NCBI RefSeq assembly: GCF_000026105.1
Contig: NC_008027.1
Location: forward strand, 802,501-866,500
Source of the DNA: Pseudomonas entomophila L48
Lineage (GTDB): Bacteria; Pseudomonadota; Gammaproteobacteria; Pseudomonadales; Pseudomonadaceae
Direction: 5' to 3'
Length of the DNA stretch: 64,000 bases
Below, one piece after another: positions 63,480 through 64,000 of the stretch. Numbering within the stretch: the stretch's first letter is position 1; each line of letters starts with the position of its first letter. The translations under genes and the position numbers were made by a program. The notes beneath the pieces are model-generated. The model was not told the DNA's origin, made no database searches, and worked only from the letters and a program-made list of their open reading frames with translations.

Positions 63480-64000
63480 GGGTGGGGCTCGCGGTGGATT
63501 CGGTCGTGGTCGCCGGCTTGTTGTCGCGGCTGGAAGTCAGGGCGAAGGAGCGCAGGCTGACCAGGTGTTCGCGGGTGAGGTATTGCTGGCGATCGAGGCG
63601 CTCGCGGCTGAAGCGCTTCTCGCGCGACAGGCGCGAGAACCAGTACAGCAGCTCGTCGGTGGCGCCTTCGGGCTCCTGCTCCAGCAGCCAGACCATCAGG
63701 TCCGGCAGCGGCAGGGCGTCTTCGCAACGTTCGAGCATTTCCTTGACCGTGCGCGGGGCGCGGGGCAGCGGGCCCTTTTGCGTCTTGTGCGCCTTGGGGA
63801 AGCGCGCAGGCTTGGGCTCGAAGCGGGCCAGGGCATAGACGTAGGCTTCGACCTGGCTGGCGCTGCCGAGGAAGGTGCTCTGCGGGCGGGTGAACAGCGG
63901 CATGGCCGCCTGCGGCACGGCGTCGATGCCTTTCTTGCGGATCACCGACAAGGCCAGCGCCGCGCCACGGGTCACGGCGTTGTGTCGGCGTGCTTCTTCA
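63469..64000 (-). CDS. mksF: MksF: kleisin subunit, C-terminal part (partial)
   Basis: 176 codons of open frame reach the right edge without a start, so the N-terminal part is outside the window. The visible part reads FTRPQSTFLGSASQVEAYVY, has a basic-proline stretch (KAHKTQKGPLPRAPRTV), and ends TTTESTASPTHAS. Identity is inferred mainly from the mksF-mksE-mksB gene order and the overlap with mksE. Confidence 0.8.
   Translation of the reverse strand, partial: EEARRHNAVTRGAALALSVIRKKGIDAVPQAAMPLFTRPQSTFLGSASQVEAYVYALARFEPKPARFPKAHKTQKGPLPRAPRTVKEMLERCEDALPLPDLMVWLLEQEPEGATDELLYWFSRLSREKRFSRERLDRQQYLTREHLVSLRSFALTSSRDNKPATTTESTASPTHAS

Noticed and set aside
59944..64000. MksBEF as a Wadjet defence island
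   Set aside because: No MksG/JetD nuclease gene follows mksB and no other defence gene is nearby; the part upstream of mksF is outside the window, so it is not excluded completely.

Overview
The window is chromosomal DNA of a fluorescent pseudomonad, most likely the Pseudomonas putida group. Three things point there. Proteins such as Fur, FtsH, NusA, CarB and RimP read as Pseudomonas orthologues. GC is high, with strong G/C third positions. The intergenic gaps are full of the short inverted repeats (tail CTGTRGGAGC) typical of P. putida REP elements. I see no prophage, integron, CRISPR array, transposase or rRNA operon; this is core chromosome.

Block 1 (1-29.8 kb) is the conserved information-processing and stress block. 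It runs: partial bamE and fur (divergent); SOS gene recN (LexA box) divergent from the heat-shock genes grpE-dnaK-dnaJ (two sigma-32 promoters); dapB, carA, carB, greA and a DUF4149 membrane protein; yhbY divergent from rlmE-ftsH-folP-glmM-tpiA-secG; tRNA-Leu(GAG) and initiator tRNA-Met; then rimP-nusA-infB-rbfA-truB-rpsO-pnp and a periplasmic BON-domain protein. The genes make chaperones, carbamoyl phosphate, lysine/peptidoglycan and folate precursors, and the machinery of transcription termination, translation initiation and RNA decay.

Block 2 (29.8-45.3 kb) holds a purine permease, the c-di-GMP receptor MapZ, the carbon-starvation/pyruvate operon cstA-yjiX-yjiA, glyA, the large GGDEF/EAL protein MorA, a small Ala/Lys/Pro-rich protein, the ribosome ATPase EttA and glutamate dehydrogenase GdhA.

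Block 3 (45.4-54.8 kb) is the least characterised. It has a GreB-like factor that lacks the cleavage tip, a lipoprotein, a DUF4105 protein and a DUF3015 protein (all on the minus strand), an S16 (Lon-type) protease with an odd Walker A, several small uncharacterised proteins, FklB, a Fur-controlled 81-residue protein and PhnA. Block 4 (54.9-64 kb) is ispB / rplU-rpmA-obgE-proB-creA, followed by the MksF-MksE-MksB bacterial condensin on the minus strand, with mksF cut by the right edge.

No wholly new multi-gene system stands out. The best leads are the envelope cluster at 45.4-48.9 kb, the tip-less GreB paralogue, the MksBEF condensin, the Fur-boxed small protein, the layered REPIN landscape and several RNA-level control elements (metY-rimP tandem terminators, the pnp leader, a Crc/Hfq motif on cstA).
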